A DNA stretch of 5,322 bases, from positions 1 through 5,322 of the forward strand of contig JACPVD010000281.1 of NCBI GenBank assembly GCA_016191895.1, in the 5' to 3' direction. Below, piece after piece: positions 4,959-5,322 of this stretch. The stretch is from Chloroflexota bacterium. Its GTDB lineage: Bacteria > Chloroflexota > Anaerolineae > Anaerolineales > Villigracilaceae. Numbering within the stretch: the stretch's first letter is position 1; every line of letters starts with the position of its first letter. The notes under the pieces were generated by a model, which did not search any database, had not been told where the DNA came from, and saw only the letters and a program-made list of their open reading frames with translations. The translations under genes were made by a program, and so were the position numbers.

Positions 4959-5322
4959 ATGACTGACATCCTGCCATTTCTAAAATCCATCATTTCCGTC
5001 GCAGGCCTTTCTGGATTTGAAACCCCGGTGGCGAATCTCATCAAACAAAAGTGGACTCCGCTTGTGGATGAGATCAGCCTCAGCAAACTCGGTTCCATTC
5101 ATGGACTGAAATGGGGTTCTGTTTCGAAGGGCAGGTCCCGCCCTTCGGTCTTGATCGCCACCCACATGGACGCCATCGGACTGATGGTCGTTCGTATTGT
5201 GGACGGGTTTCTATATATCACTGCCATCGGAGGACTTGACCCGCGCGTATTGCCGGGGACGCCGGTCATCGTCCATGCATCGGGAAACCATGAAGAATTG
5301 TACGGCGTGATCGCCATGCCTC
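4959..5322 (+). CDS. M42-family metallo-aminopeptidase, N-terminal part (C-terminus beyond the right edge)
   Basis: The first 121 codons are visible. M42 enzymes (FrvX/YsdC/PepA/TET type) are cytoplasmic, usually dodecameric, dinuclear-metal aminopeptidases that clip residues from short peptides. The match rests on GLSGFETPVANLIK (16-29), ATHMDAIGLMV (67-77), in which His69 and Asp71 correspond to the first metal-site pair, and GGLDPRVLPGTPV (91-103). The usual HMDEIG has Ala at residue 72 in place of Glu; that position is not a metal ligand. The remaining ligands and the catalytic Glu lie outside the window. The ATG at 4959 aligns with the family N-terminus and lies 4 bp after the stalk-protein stop. 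No Shine-Dalgarno is visible, so translation may be coupled or use a non-canonical start. Early annotations call this family endoglucanase M or cellulase; that reading is unlikely to be correct. Confidence 0.88.
   Translation, partial: MTDILPFLKSIISVAGLSGFETPVANLIKQKWTPLVDEISLSKLGSIHGLKWGSVSKGRSRPSVLIATHMDAIGLMVVRIVDGFLYITAIGGLDPRVLPGTPVIVHASGNHEELYGVIAMP
5125..5147 (+). repeat. Perfect GC-rich hairpin inside the peptidase coding region
   Basis: CGAAGGGC (5125-5132) pairs perfectly with GCCCTTCG (5140-5147) across a seven-base loop. It encodes residues 56-63, a variable loop just before the HMD metal motif. An 8-bp perfect stem in coding sequence suggests a palindromic repeat inserted at a tolerated loop; the structure is seen, its origin is inferred. 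Confidence 0.55.

Noticed and set aside
4507..4962. A 151-codon plus-strand frame rich in His within the same region.
   Set aside because: It is a frame-shifted reading of the same repeat. The frame with the basic run and membrane segment leading into the stalk is the coherent one.
4504..4977. A 157-codon minus-strand frame rich in Val and Gly, antisense to the stalk protein.
   Set aside because: It is the complement of the Thr/Pro codon repeat. It has no membrane anchor or domain, and its composition follows entirely from the biased DNA.

Overview
The window looks like chromosomal DNA from a Chloroflexota bacterium, most likely of the Anaerolineae type. This is an inference from combined features, not a database result: a LexA-type repressor with a perfect GAAC-N4-GTTC operator (the form used by Gram-positive bacteria), a membrane-anchored Thr/Pro-rich low-complexity protein, weak or absent Shine-Dalgarno sites in front of most genes, and many short-period repeats in and between genes.

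Layout. (1) Bases 1-185, minus strand: the N-terminal part of lexA, cut by the left edge. Its complete control region lies at 186-274: strong Shine-Dalgarno, leader hairpin, -10 and -35 boxes 17 bp apart, and an SOS box in the spacer. (2) Bases 275-394: a short non-coding stretch with a degenerate octamer repeat. (3) Bases 395-1558, minus: a membrane-bound family 2 glycosyltransferase. (4) Bases 1559-1628: a short gap made largely of degenerate heptamer repeats. (5) Bases 1629-4241, minus: an SbcC/Rad50-type DNA repair ATPase with all its nucleotide-binding motifs and a zinc hook. (6) Bases 4242-4429: a divergent intergenic region dominated by an imperfect inverted repeat of about 130 bp built from octamers. 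(7) Bases 4430-4954, plus: a single-pass protein with a Thr/Pro-rich outer stalk. (8) Bases 4959-5322, plus: the start of an M42-family metallo-aminopeptidase, cut by the right edge.

Gene relationships. lexA and sbcC are both DNA damage genes, but no SOS box is visible upstream of sbcC, and no sbcD is adjacent to it. sbcC and the glycosyltransferase share a direction and may be co-transcribed. The stalk protein and the peptidase are 4 bp apart and probably form one transcript; no functional link between them is evident.

The most unusual signal is a set of five tandem-repeat tracts with a 7-base period and unrelated consensus sequences. Four are inside sbcC and one is at its 3' border. Three of the four fall in the coiled-coil arms. 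There, 3 x 7 bases equals seven codons, so the DNA repeat translates directly into a coiled-coil heptad. This suggests that heptamer repeats can expand inside a coiled-coil gene without breaking the protein.
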